Both the position numbers and the translations under genes were made by a program. From assembly GCF_007049795.1 (NCBI RefSeq), contig NZ_SCFY01000021.1, positions 1 to 64,000 on the forward strand: a DNA stretch of 64,000 nt, given 5' to 3'. Positions 14,742 through 22,544 of this stretch are shown one piece after another (position 1 is the stretch's first letter; each line of letters begins with the position of its first letter). The stretch comes from Ectopseudomonas mendocina (GTDB lineage Bacteria > Pseudomonadota > Gammaproteobacteria > Pseudomonadales > Pseudomonadaceae). The notes beneath the pieces were generated by a model that did no database searches, was not told where the DNA came from, and saw nothing but the letters and a program-made list of their open reading frames with translations.

Positions 14742-15547
14742 ACCTCAACGACCCCAAAGACCTGGCCCAATTGCTCGAAGCCTTTCTGCTGGCTTCCGGC
14801 AAGGCGCAGTCGCTCGAACGCCTTTTCGAACTCTTCGAAGAGGGTGAGCGGCCCGAGCCTGAGCAGTTCAAGGCGGCGCTGGAGGTCCTGCGTCTGTCCT
14901 GTGAGGGGCGCGCCTTCGAGTTGAAGGAGGTGGCGTCGGGCTACCGCCTGCAGGTGCGTGAGCGCTTTGCCCCCTGGGTTGGCAGGCTTTGGGAAGAGCG
15001 TCCGCAGCGTTACTCCCGTGCGCTGCTGGAAACCCTGGCGCTGATCGCCTACCGCCAGCCCATCACCCGTGGCGAGATCGAAGACGTGCGCGGCGTGGCG
15101 GTCAACAGCAATATCACCAAGACCCTGCTTGAGCGCGAGTGGATTCGTGTGGTGGGCTATCGCGATGTGCCGGGGCGCCCGGCGATGTTCGCCACCACCA
15201 AGGGCTTTCTCGATCACTTCAACCTGAAAAGCCTCGACGAACTGCCACCGCTCGCCGCTCTGCGCGAGCTGGAGCCCGAGCCTGAACTGGCGCTGGATGA
15301 CGACGCCGAGGTGCCGGCTGGGTTGCAGGCACGCGCCGATCTGGCCCTGCAGGACGACGGTGAAGCCGCCGAGCCCCGCGAGGAAACCAGCTTCCGTAGC
15401 CTGCTGGCCGAGCTGGATACGATGGAACAAGGGCTCAAGACCGATTTCGATGACCTGCGCCTGGCCGATGAGGACGAGGCAGGCGAGTCGGATGAAGCGG
15501 TCGAAGACGATCTGGCTGACCTTGACGGCGATCAGCCGTTGCATTGA
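14738..15547 (+). CDS. scpB: Segregation and condensation protein B
   Basis: This 269-residue protein has two winged-helix domains in residues 1-175 (for example ALLETLALIAYRQPITRGEI and VNSNITKTLLEREWIRVVGY), then a Glu/Asp-rich unstructured tail to residue 269. The folded part matches ScpB, which binds ScpA as a dimer in the condensin complex that organises and segregates the chromosome. The acidic tail is longer than in the Bacillus protein, as in other pseudomonads. Its ATG overlaps the scpA stop, so they are translationally coupled. Confidence 0.92.
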   Translation: MNLNDPKDLAQLLEAFLLASGKAQSLERLFELFEEGERPEPEQFKAALEVLRLSCEGRAFELKEVASGYRLQVRERFAPWVGRLWEERPQRYSRALLETLALIAYRQPITRGEIEDVRGVAVNSNITKTLLEREWIRVVGYRDVPGRPAMFATTKGFLDHFNLKSLDELPPLAALRELEPEPELALDDDAEVPAGLQARADLALQDDGEAAEPREETSFRSLLAELDTMEQGLKTDFDDLRLADEDEAGESDEAVEDDLADLDGDQPLH

Positions 15548-15644
15548 GTGCGTGTAAGCGAGCAATCGAATACTTCAATCTCGCTGTTGTGTGCTCGGCC
15601 TTTATTCTGGCGCCCATCCGATCCTTATCGGCCCAGGAGCGCCC

Positions 15645-15827
15645 ATGAGCAAGAGCCCGTGCATCAAGGTCTGTGAATTCGAAAAGGACATCTGCCTCGG
15701 CTGCGGCCGTAGCCGCCAGGAAATCAAGGGCTGGAAGCGTCTGGACAAGGGCGAACGCCTGGCTTTGCTGGCCGAAGCCGATATGCGTCTGCTGGCGTTG
15801 GAGGCTACCGGGCGGCGCAAGTTCTGA
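15645..15827 (+). CDS. DUF1289 small cysteine protein
   Basis: This 60-residue protein starts at ATG 15645, with CAGGAGC upstream. It carries the DUF1289 signature: SPCIKVCEFEKDICLGCGRSRQEIKGWKRL, that is, four Cys in C-x3-C-x6-C-x2-C, likely a metal site, followed by the 'E-I-x-x-W' block. Function of the family is unknown. It lies alone between scpB and rluB, 130 bases before rluB. Confidence 0.88.
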   Translation: MSKSPCIKVCEFEKDICLGCGRSRQEIKGWKRLDKGERLALLAEADMRLLALEATGRRKF

Positions 15828-15953
15828 TCGTGCCGAGCGCTGCTTCGGCGCTTTTCGCTGTCGTTTGGCCGAGCCTCGTCTACCCTAAGGGCTCGGTAGT
15901 GCGTATGATGCGCGCCCTTCGATCATCAACTACTACACCGGGAGGTGCCCACG

Positions 15954-17111
15954 ATGACTGAGCACAAACAACCGCGTCCTGCAGGCGAGAAACTGCAGAA
16001 AGTCCTGGCCCGCCTCGGGCTGGCTTCGCGTCGCGAAATCGAGACCTGGATCGCCGAAGGTCGGGTCAAGGTCAATGGCGCTGCTGCGACCCTGGGCCAG
16101 CGTGTCGATGCCAACGACGCCATCGCCCTCGATGGCCGCTTGCTCAAGCGCGAAGAAATCACCGGCTCGGTACGCCGCGTGCTGATCTACAACAAGCCGG
16201 ACGGTGAGATCTGCACCCGTGACGACCCGGAAGGTCGCCCAACCGTCTTCGACCGCCTGCCGCGTCCCAAAGAGGGCCGCTGGATCAACATCGGTCGCCT
16301 CGACATCAATACCACCGGTCTGTTGCTGTTCACCACCGATGGTGAGCTGGCCAACCGCCTGATGCACCCCTCTTATCAGATGGACCGCGAATATGCGGTG
16401 CGCGTGCGTGGTGAAGTCACCGAGGAAATGCTGGAGAACCTCAAGAACGGCGTGATGCTCGAGGACGGTCCGGCCAAGTTCACCGACATCAAGGAAGCGC
16501 CGGGCGGCGAAGGCTTCAACCACTGGTATCACTGCGTGGTGATGGAAGGTCGCAACCGTGAGGTGCGTCGCCTGTGGGAATCCCAGGGCCTGGTGGTGAG
16601 CCGCCTGAAGCGCGTGCGTTTCGGCCCGGTATTCCTGACCTCCGAGCTGACTATGGGCCGCTGGCGCGAAATGGAGCAGCGCGAAGTGGACATTCTCAGC
16701 GCCGAAGTTGGCCTGACCCCGCAAGCGCTGCCGGCGATGAAGGAAAAGACCCGCGAGAAGCTCGACCGCCTGCAGCGCAAATCGGCCAAACCGGTCGAGG
16801 TGCGTGGCAAGCGTGTGTTGCGTCCGGCGAAGGACGAGGTTGGCGCAGAGAACAGCCGCCCGAGCCGTGCGCCGCGCCGTGAGGATAGCGAGCAGCGTAC
16901 GCCACGTGCGCCGCGCAAGGAGGGTGGCGAGCGTCGTGAAAACAACCGCGGCACGCCAGTCGCCGAACGACCGAGTGATATGAAGAAGCGTCAGCCGCGC
17001 CCGGCCGTCGAGTTGTCCGAGCGTCCGGCGCGCAAGCCGCGTCCGGCTACCCCGGGTAAGCGACCGCCAGCGGGTGACGGTCAACGGCCGGGCTTCGGGC
17101 GCAAGCGCTAG
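15954..17111 (+). CDS. rluB: 23S rRNA pseudouridine-2605 synthase RluB
   Basis: This 385-residue protein starts at ATG 15954 after GGGAGGTG. An S4 domain (residues about 10-70, EKLQKVLARLGLASRREIE) precedes the RsuA-type catalytic domain; the catalytic Asp lies in GRLDINTTGLLLFTTDGELAN, and VMEGRNREVRRLWESQGL is the family C-terminal motif. RluB converts U2605 (E. coli numbering) in the 23S rRNA peptidyl-transferase region. Residues about 260-385 form a long Arg/Lys/Pro-rich basic tail, probably disordered and RNA-binding. A strong bidirectional terminator follows. Confidence 0.93.
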   Translation: MTEHKQPRPAGEKLQKVLARLGLASRREIETWIAEGRVKVNGAAATLGQRVDANDAIALDGRLLKREEITGSVRRVLIYNKPDGEICTRDDPEGRPTVFDRLPRPKEGRWINIGRLDINTTGLLLFTTDGELANRLMHPSYQMDREYAVRVRGEVTEEMLENLKNGVMLEDGPAKFTDIKEAPGGEGFNHWYHCVVMEGRNREVRRLWESQGLVVSRLKRVRFGPVFLTSELTMGRWREMEQREVDILSAEVGLTPQALPAMKEKTREKLDRLQRKSAKPVEVRGKRVLRPAKDEVGAENSRPSRAPRREDSEQRTPRAPRKEGGERRENNRGTPVAERPSDMKKRQPRPAVELSERPARKPRPATPGKRPPAGDGQRPGFGRKR

Positions 17112-17140
17112 AAATCTATAGTCCCAAGCGGTTTACAAAC

Positions 17141-17178
17141 AAAAACGCCCCGCACAACTGCTTGTGCGGGGCGTTTTT
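17141..17178. terminator. Bidirectional terminator between rluB and CsgG-like gene
   Basis: There are 17-bp perfect arms: AAAAACGCCCCGCACAA (17141-17157) and its complement (17162-17178), with a 4-base loop. A and T tracts on the two sides allow termination of rluB (rightward) and of the lipoprotein gene (leftward), which converge here. Confidence 0.9.
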
Positions 17179-17199
17179 GTTGGTGGAGGTGTATGTAGG

Positions 17200-18039
17200 T
17201 CAGTTGACCTTCAAGACGCCACCGGTACCCAGGCCACCTTCAACTTCCTGTGCCTTGTAGTTTTTCAGGGAGACGATCATCTTGTTCCAAGCGTCGTTGA
17301 ACGCTGCCACGGTGGCTTTGCCTTCCGGGGTGCGGGAGAAACCACCCAGGCCGCCGGCCACGCCGCTGCTGGTGAGGGCGCCCATGGCTGCACCATAGTT
17401 GGTAGCGGTGGCGTTGCCTTCGGAGGTGGAAATCTGTACCGAGGAGCGAATGTCAAACAGCGACAGGGTTACTACCGATGCCTTCGATTGCAAGGCGCCC
17501 GCCAGACCCGCCACGGCGCTGTTGCCCAGTAGGCCACCGATGGCTGAGCCCACGCCGCCTACCGAATCGTTATCGATGATGATCTTGGGTTCTAGGAAGT
17601 AATCAGCGGCAACGCGCTGGCCCTTTTGCTGGTTGGAGCCGGCACGGTATTCGCCGGAATTGCGCTGCTGGTCGGTTATCTTGCTCAGACGGCTGTCTAG
17701 CTGCTGGTTGCCGATGGAGGTGATCACGAAGCAATTGGATTGCTGTACTGCCAGGCGCAGGAGTGGTTCGATGCTGGTGACTTGGGTTGCGCTGCCAAAC
17801 TGGCCATACCAGTCGGAATTGCGCCCATCATCGATGGCGATGGTTCCCAGGGTGCGATCGCAGCGCTCCAGTTCCGGGTTGGCGCCGACGCTGGTGCTAC
17901 CACCAGCAGATCCGGACATGGCAGTGGACTGGTTGCCGGTACTGATCATGCCGCCGCCAGCACAGGCGGACAAAGTCGCGCCCAGCAGGCACAGGCTGAA
18001 CAGTTTGAGAGGCTTGGATGGGAGGCGAGACTTGTTCAT
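17200..18039 (-). CDS. CsgG-like outer-membrane lipoprotein
   Basis: This 279-residue lipoprotein starts at ATG 18037-18039, with GGAG about 11 bases upstream. The signal is LFSLCLLGATLSACAGGG with lipobox LSAC. After a Gly/Ser-rich linker (residues about 30-55) comes a CsgG/HfaB-like region: LGTIAIDDGR, SIEPLLRLAVQQSNCFVITSI, LDSRLSKI, then a Gly-rich part (VGGVGSAIGGLLG). CsgG forms a secretion pore for curli. Other family members are lipoproteins of unknown function, and no curli genes are here, so I do not claim a pore. Its leftward neighbour upstream is a Sel1-like lipoprotein (18153-18761), so the two may be co-transcribed. Confidence 0.75.
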   Translation of the reverse strand: MNKSRLPSKPLKLFSLCLLGATLSACAGGGMISTGNQSTAMSGSAGGSTSVGANPELERCDRTLGTIAIDDGRNSDWYGQFGSATQVTSIEPLLRLAVQQSNCFVITSIGNQQLDSRLSKITDQQRNSGEYRAGSNQQKGQRVAADYFLEPKIIIDNDSVGGVGSAIGGLLGNSAVAGLAGALQSKASVVTLSLFDIRSSVQISTSEGNATATNYGAAMGALTSSGVAGGLGGFSRTPEGKATVAAFNDAWNKMIVSLKNYKAQEVEGGLGTGGVLKVN

Positions 18040-18152
18040 GAAATGCACTTCTCCATAGGTTGTCGTGTCGGATGATCATTCACTTAGCCAGATACGGTAG
18101 GGATCACCCTTGCCTTCCCTGGCCGAGCTTTCTTACTTATTGTTGAGGGCTG

Positions 18153-18761
18153 TCAGTAGTAGTACCAATAGCCCTGTCGCCAGTAGCCGAAGTACGAATA
18201 GCCTCGATACCAGTATCCGCGGTAGTACTCACGCCAGTGCTTGCGCCAGCGGTAGTCTTCAGCTTCTGATTTCTTCGCTTCCGTGGCTTCTGCCAGACGC
18301 GCGGCAGATTCCTGGTCCCCTTGCGCTGCTGCCATCGATAGCCATTTCTCAGCTTCTTGGGGATCGCTGCCCATTTCCTCAAAACCGCTCAGGTAATAGC
18401 CGCCCAGTGCCTTCTGGGCCTCCAGTAGGCCACCATGGCCTGCCTTGCGCATCCATTGTAAAGCCTGATAACTGTTGCGCTGGACGCCGTCGCCTCGAAA
18501 GTAACGCAGGGACAGATCGTATGCGGCCTTGGGTTCGCTGGCGGCAGCCTCTTCGAGCTTGAGGATTTCTTCGCTTTTGACCACGGCCGGTTTGTTCAGA
18601 TAGTCGGCCGAGACGGAGGAGAGGGGGCGTTCGGAACAGCCGGTGTCATCGCAGAAACGGGCGCTCTGCTGAGAGGTGCTGCTGCAGCCGCCTGCTAGAA
18701 GGGCGAAACCGAGCAGGACAAATAGCTGTTTCAACGAGGTAGTGTGTAGGCGACAGTCCAT
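18153..18761 (-). CDS. Sel1-like repeat lipoprotein with aromatic tail
   Basis: This 202-residue lipoprotein starts at ATG 18759-18761. The signal is LFVLLGFALLAGGC (lipobox LAGGC, Cys about 26). Residues about 70-165 contain Sel1/TPR-like repeats (AAYDLSLRYFRGDGVQRN, AQKALGGYYLSGFEEMGSD, AEKWLSMAAAQGDQESAARL). The last 30 residues are striking: YRWRKHWREYYRGYWYRGY, continuing with Tyr/Trp/Gly/Arg to three final tyrosines. Sel1 proteins are interaction scaffolds. The aromatic/basic tail might bind glycan or peptidoglycan, which is conjecture. It stands just upstream of the CsgG-like lipoprotein. Confidence 0.75.
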   Translation of the reverse strand: MDCRLHTTSLKQLFVLLGFALLAGGCSSTSQQSARFCDDTGCSERPLSSVSADYLNKPAVVKSEEILKLEEAAASEPKAAYDLSLRYFRGDGVQRNSYQALQWMRKAGHGGLLEAQKALGGYYLSGFEEMGSDPQEAEKWLSMAAAQGDQESAARLAEATEAKKSEAEDYRWRKHWREYYRGYWYRGYSYFGYWRQGYWYYY

Positions 18762-18883
18762 ATCTGAGCACTCCTATTGGAAGTGCGCAGGATAAATATG
18801 TAGAAGTCAAAGGGCAATCGCCTGTTGTACGCGATGCGCAGCACCGCACAGGTATTGCGCGGGATGCCCTCTATCAGGCGTGG

Positions 18884-19810
18884 TTATCCCGCCATGTTCA
18901 GACGATTGCGCCCCTCGCGCTTGGCGATATACAGCGCGTTGTCGGCGCGACGTAGCAGGCTTTCCACCGACTCGCCGGGCAGCAGGCTGGAACACCCCAG
19001 ACTGATGGACACATCGATGGGGTGGCCGGCATCCAGGCACTGCAATTCCATCACTGCAAAGCGCAGGCGTTCACCTACCAGAGCGGCGCTTTCCCGGCTG
19101 GTGCCGGAAAGCACGATGAGAAATTCCTCGCCACCGTAGCGAAAGACCATGTCGATATTGCGCAGCTGGTTCTTCAGAGTCTGCGCGACCGCTTTCAGCA
19201 CATCGTCACCAAGCGTGTGGCCATGCTTGTCGTTGATGCTCTTGAAGTGGTCGATATCGACCATCAGCACCGACAATGGTTGCAGATTGCGGCGGGCCAG
19301 ATCCACCTCGCGCTGCAGCACCTGGTCCATGGCGATGCGGTTGCCGGTATCGGTCAGTGGGTCGCGCAATGCGCTTTGCAGGGCGGTGCGGTAAAGCAAG
19401 GCATTGCGCAGTGGGAATAATAGGCTGGCCAGCAATGACTCCAGCTGAATCAGCTCCTCTTCGGAGAAACGTTGCTTGCGGCGGAAAATCAGCTCGCCCA
19501 GGTATTCCCCCTCATGACTCAGGCGATAACCTGCCGAGTGAGGCGCGCGCTCGCCCAGCTCGAGGCGCAGGTCGTGCGACGGATGCTGGAAAGCCAATGC
19601 ATCGAGCGGCACCAGGCGCTGTACTTCGCGGAAGAACAGATTGAGGATTCGTTCCGCGTCCAGGCTGGTCTGCAGTTGCAGGCTCAATTGGTGGCGCAGC
19701 TCTACCAGGCTGGCGGGCTTGAGCGGCAGGTTACGACTGCCGGTAAAGCCGAGACGCTGCAGCTTGGCGGCATCGAAATCGATGGTGTTGGATTGGCTGG
19801 GGGGAACCAT
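18884..19810 (-). CDS. Diguanylate cyclase (GGEEF)
   Basis: This 308-residue protein has an N-terminal GAF-like sensory region (residues about 40-140) with no membrane segment and a C-terminal GGDEF domain. The active site is GGEEF at 226-230, with the inhibitory RxxD site RNID at 217-220, exactly five residues ahead. Substrate-contact residues in DPLTDTGNR and MVDIDHFKSINDKHGH are conserved, so it should make cyclic di-GMP and be subject to product inhibition. Position near rluB and yciK matches the cytosolic diguanylate cyclase PA3177 of P. aeruginosa. It may influence biofilm formation; the signal bound by the N-terminal part is unknown. Confidence 0.9.
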   Translation of the reverse strand: MVPPSQSNTIDFDAAKLQRLGFTGSRNLPLKPASLVELRHQLSLQLQTSLDAERILNLFFREVQRLVPLDALAFQHPSHDLRLELGERAPHSAGYRLSHEGEYLGELIFRRKQRFSEEELIQLESLLASLLFPLRNALLYRTALQSALRDPLTDTGNRIAMDQVLQREVDLARRNLQPLSVLMVDIDHFKSINDKHGHTLGDDVLKAVAQTLKNQLRNIDMVFRYGGEEFLIVLSGTSRESAALVGERLRFAVMELQCLDAGHPIDVSISLGCSSLLPGESVESLLRRADNALYIAKREGRNRLNMAG

Positions 19811-20012
19811 GGAGCTGAACCTCTGGCGCGGTGGTGCGACGAGAGGGTTAGAGCGAATTTCGTGCCAGGTGGTTCAGACGAGCTTAAAGTCTTGTGAAGT
19901 CAGTCACTTAGGTGGTTTTGGAAATGCTGATCGGCAAGGGACTGCCGGTTGCCTGACGGCGATGCTGGCAATGTGCTGCCGCTTGGCAGTGATAGCGGCG
20001 GATTTTTGTCGT

Positions 20013-20045
20013 GCCATGGCTCGCTGACTGGCAGCGAGCCATGGC
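20013..20045. terminator. 14-bp perfect hairpin after yciK
   Basis: GCCATGGCTCGCTG (20013-20026) and its exact complement (20032-20045) flank a 5-base loop, starting six bases past the leftward yciK stop. There is no T tract on either side, so it may protect the mRNA 3' end or act as a weak terminator. Confidence 0.45.
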
Positions 20046-20051
20046 CTGCAT

Positions 20052-20792
20052 TCACTGGGCGTCGAACGCCTGGCCGTTGACACCCTTGCTGTCCGGGCCC
20101 ATCAGGTAGAGGTAGAGCGGCATGATCTCTTCCGGCAGTGGGCGGGTCGCCGGGTTCTCCCCTGGATAGGCCTGGGCGCGCATGGCCGTGCGGGTGGCTC
20201 CCGGGTTGATGCTGTTGGCGCGCACGTTGGCGATGCCGTCCAGCTCGTCAGCCATGACCTGCATCAGGCCTTCGGTGGCGAATTTCGATACTGCGTAGGC
20301 CCCCCAATACGCGCGACCCTTGCGTCCGACGCTGCTGGAGGTGAAGGCGACGGAGGCATCCTCCGACAGTTTGAGCAGTGGCAGCAGAGTGCTGCTGAGC
20401 ATGAACATGGCGTTGACGTTGACGTGCATCACACGCATGAAGTTGTCGCCGGAGAGCTGCTCCAGCGGCGTGCGCGGCCCGAGGATCGAGGCGTTGTGCA
20501 ACAGGCCATCGAGGCGGCCGAATTCGTTCTCGATCATCACCGACAGCTCGTCGTACTGATGCGGCAGGGCAGTTTCCAGATTGAAGGGGATCACCACTGG
20601 TTGTGGATGACCGGCAGCCTCGATCTCGTCGTAAACCTGGCTCAGGTTGGCTTCGGTCTTGCCCAGCAGCAGAACCGTGGCGCCATGGGCGGCAAAGCTC
20701 TTGGCGGCTGCGGCGCCGATACCGCGGCCGGCACCGGTGATCAGGATGACGCGATCCTTGAGCAGGTCTGGGCGGGCGGTGTAGTCGAACAT
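20052..20792 (-). CDS. yciK: YciK-type short-chain dehydrogenase
   Basis: This 246-residue SDR has the NADP-binding motif ITGAGRGIGAAAAKSF (residues about 18-33), LHNASILGP (the NNAG-type motif), Ser in FTSSSVGRKGRAYWG and the YAVSK catalytic Tyr-Lys. YciK is a conserved oxidoreductase of unknown physiological substrate. It is the last of a leftward run mupP-yciK in the order also seen in P. aeruginosa PA3173-PA3171. The gap to mupP (20793-20878) holds two GC-rich hairpins. Confidence 0.9.
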   Translation of the reverse strand: MFDYTARPDLLKDRVILITGAGRGIGAAAAKSFAAHGATVLLLGKTEANLSQVYDEIEAAGHPQPVVIPFNLETALPHQYDELSVMIENEFGRLDGLLHNASILGPRTPLEQLSGDNFMRVMHVNVNAMFMLSSTLLPLLKLSEDASVAFTSSSVGRKGRAYWGAYAVSKFATEGLMQVMADELDGIANVRANSINPGATRTAMRAQAYPGENPATRPLPEEIMPLYLYLMGPDSKGVNGQAFDAQ

Positions 20793-20822
20793 GTGAGAAT
20801 CCTTCGAAGGGCTCTAAGGGTA

Positions 20823-20871
20823 GGGCGGGCGAAGCCCGCCCAATGGCAGAGTGGCCGGGTTTCACCCGGCC
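20823..20871. repeat. Two adjacent GC-rich hairpins between mupP and yciK
   Basis: GGGCGGGC-GAA-GCCCGCCC (20823-20841) and GGCCGGGT-TTC-ACCCGGCC (20853-20871) are two perfect 8-bp stems with 3-base loops. They lie in the transcribed gap between mupP and yciK. They are REP-type elements with no T tract and could affect mRNA stability. Confidence 0.7.
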
Positions 20872-20878
20872 TGCGCGA

Positions 20879-21550
20879 TCAACAGCTGCAAATGGCGCGA
20901 TCGAGTACCGCGCGCAGCTCCTGAGGGTGATCCACGACCACATCGGCGCCCCAGTTGCGCGGGTTGTCTTCGGGGTGGATGTAGCCATAGGTCACTGCTG
21001 CGGTGCGGCAGCCAGCGGCTCGGCCGGACTCGATGTCACGGGCGTCGTCGCCGATGAACAGCACTTCCTCGGGTTTGACCCCCATCTGCTGGCAGGCGAG
21101 CAGCAGCATGTCCGGCGCCGGTTTGCTCTGCTCCACGTGGTCGGGGCAAACCAGCACTGCCGAGCGCTGGGCCAGGTTCAGACCCTGCATGATCGGTTCG
21201 GCGTAGCGCACCGGCTTGTTGGTGGCGACGCCCCACAGCAGACGCGCCTGCTCGATGTCGTCGAGCAGGGCTTCGATGCCGTCGAACGGGCGGGTGAGGA
21301 CGGCGCAGTGTTGCTGGTAACGCTCCAGAAACTCCTGGCGCAGGGTTTCGAAGGCGGCCGAGTCCGGGTCTTCATCGAAAGCGCAGGCGACCATGGCGCG
21401 AGCGCCGCCGGAGACCTGGTCACGAATCGCCTTGTCTGCCACTGGCGGCAGGCCACGGGCCGCGCGCATGGCCTGGGTGATGGCGATGAAGTCCGGCGCC
21501 GAATCGAGCAGGGTGCCGTCCATGTCGAAAAGAACTGCTTTCAAACGCAT
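20879..21550 (-). CDS. mupP: N-acetylmuramic acid 6-phosphate phosphatase MupP
   Basis: This 223-residue HAD-family phosphatase has the nucleophile motif FDMDGTLLDS (D9 and D11), motif II in GVATNKPVRYAEP, the lysine in KPAPDMLLLACQ and motif IV in FIGDDARDIESGRAAGC. In Pseudomonas, MupP dephosphorylates MurNAc-6-P in the cell-wall recycling route that bypasses de novo UDP-MurNAc synthesis and gives intrinsic fosfomycin tolerance. Position between ubiG and yciK matches PA3172, which separates it from phosphoglycolate phosphatase (Gph), its close relative. It starts five bases after the ubiG stop. Confidence 0.88.
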   Translation of the reverse strand: MRLKAVLFDMDGTLLDSAPDFIAITQAMRAARGLPPVADKAIRDQVSGGARAMVACAFDEDPDSAAFETLRQEFLERYQQHCAVLTRPFDGIEALLDDIEQARLLWGVATNKPVRYAEPIMQGLNLAQRSAVLVCPDHVEQSKPAPDMLLLACQQMGVKPEEVLFIGDDARDIESGRAAGCRTAAVTYGYIHPEDNPRNWGADVVVDHPQELRAVLDRAICSC

Positions 21551-21555
21551 GCGTT

Positions 21556-22254
21556 CTACTCCTTGCGCAGCGTCTGGATCATGTAGTTGACGTCGACGTC
21601 AGCTTCCAGCTTGTAGTGTTTGGTCAGCGGGTTGTAGGTCAGACCGATGATGTCCTTGACCTCCAGTCCGGCTGCGCGGCTCCAGGCACCGAGCTCGGAG
21701 GGGCGAATGAATTTCTTGAAGTCGTGGGTGCCGCGCGGCAGCAGGCGCAGGATGTATTCGGCGCCGATCACCGCGAACAGGTACGCCTTGGGGTTGCGGT
21801 TGATGGTGGAGAAGAACACCTGGCCGCCCGGCTTTACCAGCGTGTAGCAGGCGCGGATCACCGAGGAGGGATCGGGTACGTGCTCGAGCATCTCCAGGCA
21901 GGTGACGACGTCGAACTGGCCTGGCATTTCCTCGGCCAGGGCTTCCGCGGTGATCTGCCGGTAGTCGACTTCCACGCCGGATTCCAGTTGGTGCAGCCTG
22001 GCGACCGACAGCGGCGCTTCACCCATGTCGATGCCCGTCACCGTGGCGCCGCGCTGGGCCATGGCCTCACTGAGAATGCCGCCGCCGCAGCCGACGTCGA
22101 GAACGCGTTTGCCGGCCAGACCGACGCGCTCGTCGATCCAGTTGACCCGCAGCGGGTTGATGTCGTGCAGGGGTTTGAACTCGCTCTCGCGGTCCCACCA
22201 GCGGTGTGCCAGGGCCTCGAATTTGGCGATTTCGGCGCGGTCGACGTTGCTCAT
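21556..22254 (-). CDS. ubiG: Ubiquinone biosynthesis O-methyltransferase UbiG
   Basis: This 232-residue SAM-dependent methyltransferase has motif I VLDVGCGGGILSEAMA, then GIDMGEAPL, FDVVTCLEMLEHVPDP and KPGGQVFFSTINRNPKAYL. UbiG performs both O-methylations in ubiquinone synthesis. The start is ATG 22252-22254 (MSNVDRAEIAKFEALAHRWW), preferred over an ATG two codons upstream because it matches the family start. It leads the ubiG-mupP-yciK unit and is separated from mtaD by a gap with a long inverted repeat (22430-22532). Confidence 0.93.
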   Translation of the reverse strand: MSNVDRAEIAKFEALAHRWWDRESEFKPLHDINPLRVNWIDERVGLAGKRVLDVGCGGGILSEAMAQRGATVTGIDMGEAPLSVARLHQLESGVEVDYRQITAEALAEEMPGQFDVVTCLEMLEHVPDPSSVIRACYTLVKPGGQVFFSTINRNPKAYLFAVIGAEYILRLLPRGTHDFKKFIRPSELGAWSRAAGLEVKDIIGLTYNPLTKHYKLEADVDVNYMIQTLRKE

Positions 22255-22429
22255 AAGCATCTCTATTCAAAGCATGGAAAGCGTATCGCCGCTATGTTGC
22301 CAGTTTAAGAACGGGCGTGGGGCGGCGCGGATTCGTTCAATGTATGTCAGTTTGTCGCAGTGGTTTGGGAATGTTGTCGCGCCCAAGGTTTATCCGCTGC
22401 TCATTTATTTCGTTGATACTCGGTCTGCC

Positions 22430-22532
22430 CCCTCTCCCATTTATGGGAGAGGGTTGGGGAGAGGGCCAGGCGAATAGCTCAGTGTTTCCTGGCCCTCTCC
22501 CCCAGCCCCTCTCCCGCAAGCGGGAGAGGGGA
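22430..22532. repeat. Large palindromic intergenic repeat (CCCTCTCCC family)
   Basis: The repeat has a left half of CCCTCTCCC-ATTTAT-GGGAGAGGG then TTGGGGAGAGGGCCA, and a right half of TGGCCCTCTCCCCCA then CCCTCTCCC-GCAAGC-GGGAGAGGG. Together they form nested inverted repeats over about 100 bases between mtaD and ubiG. This is a widespread proteobacterial miniature repeat; any transcript would fold into a cruciform-like structure. Confidence 0.8.
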
Positions 22533-22544
22533 GGATAAGCAGTG

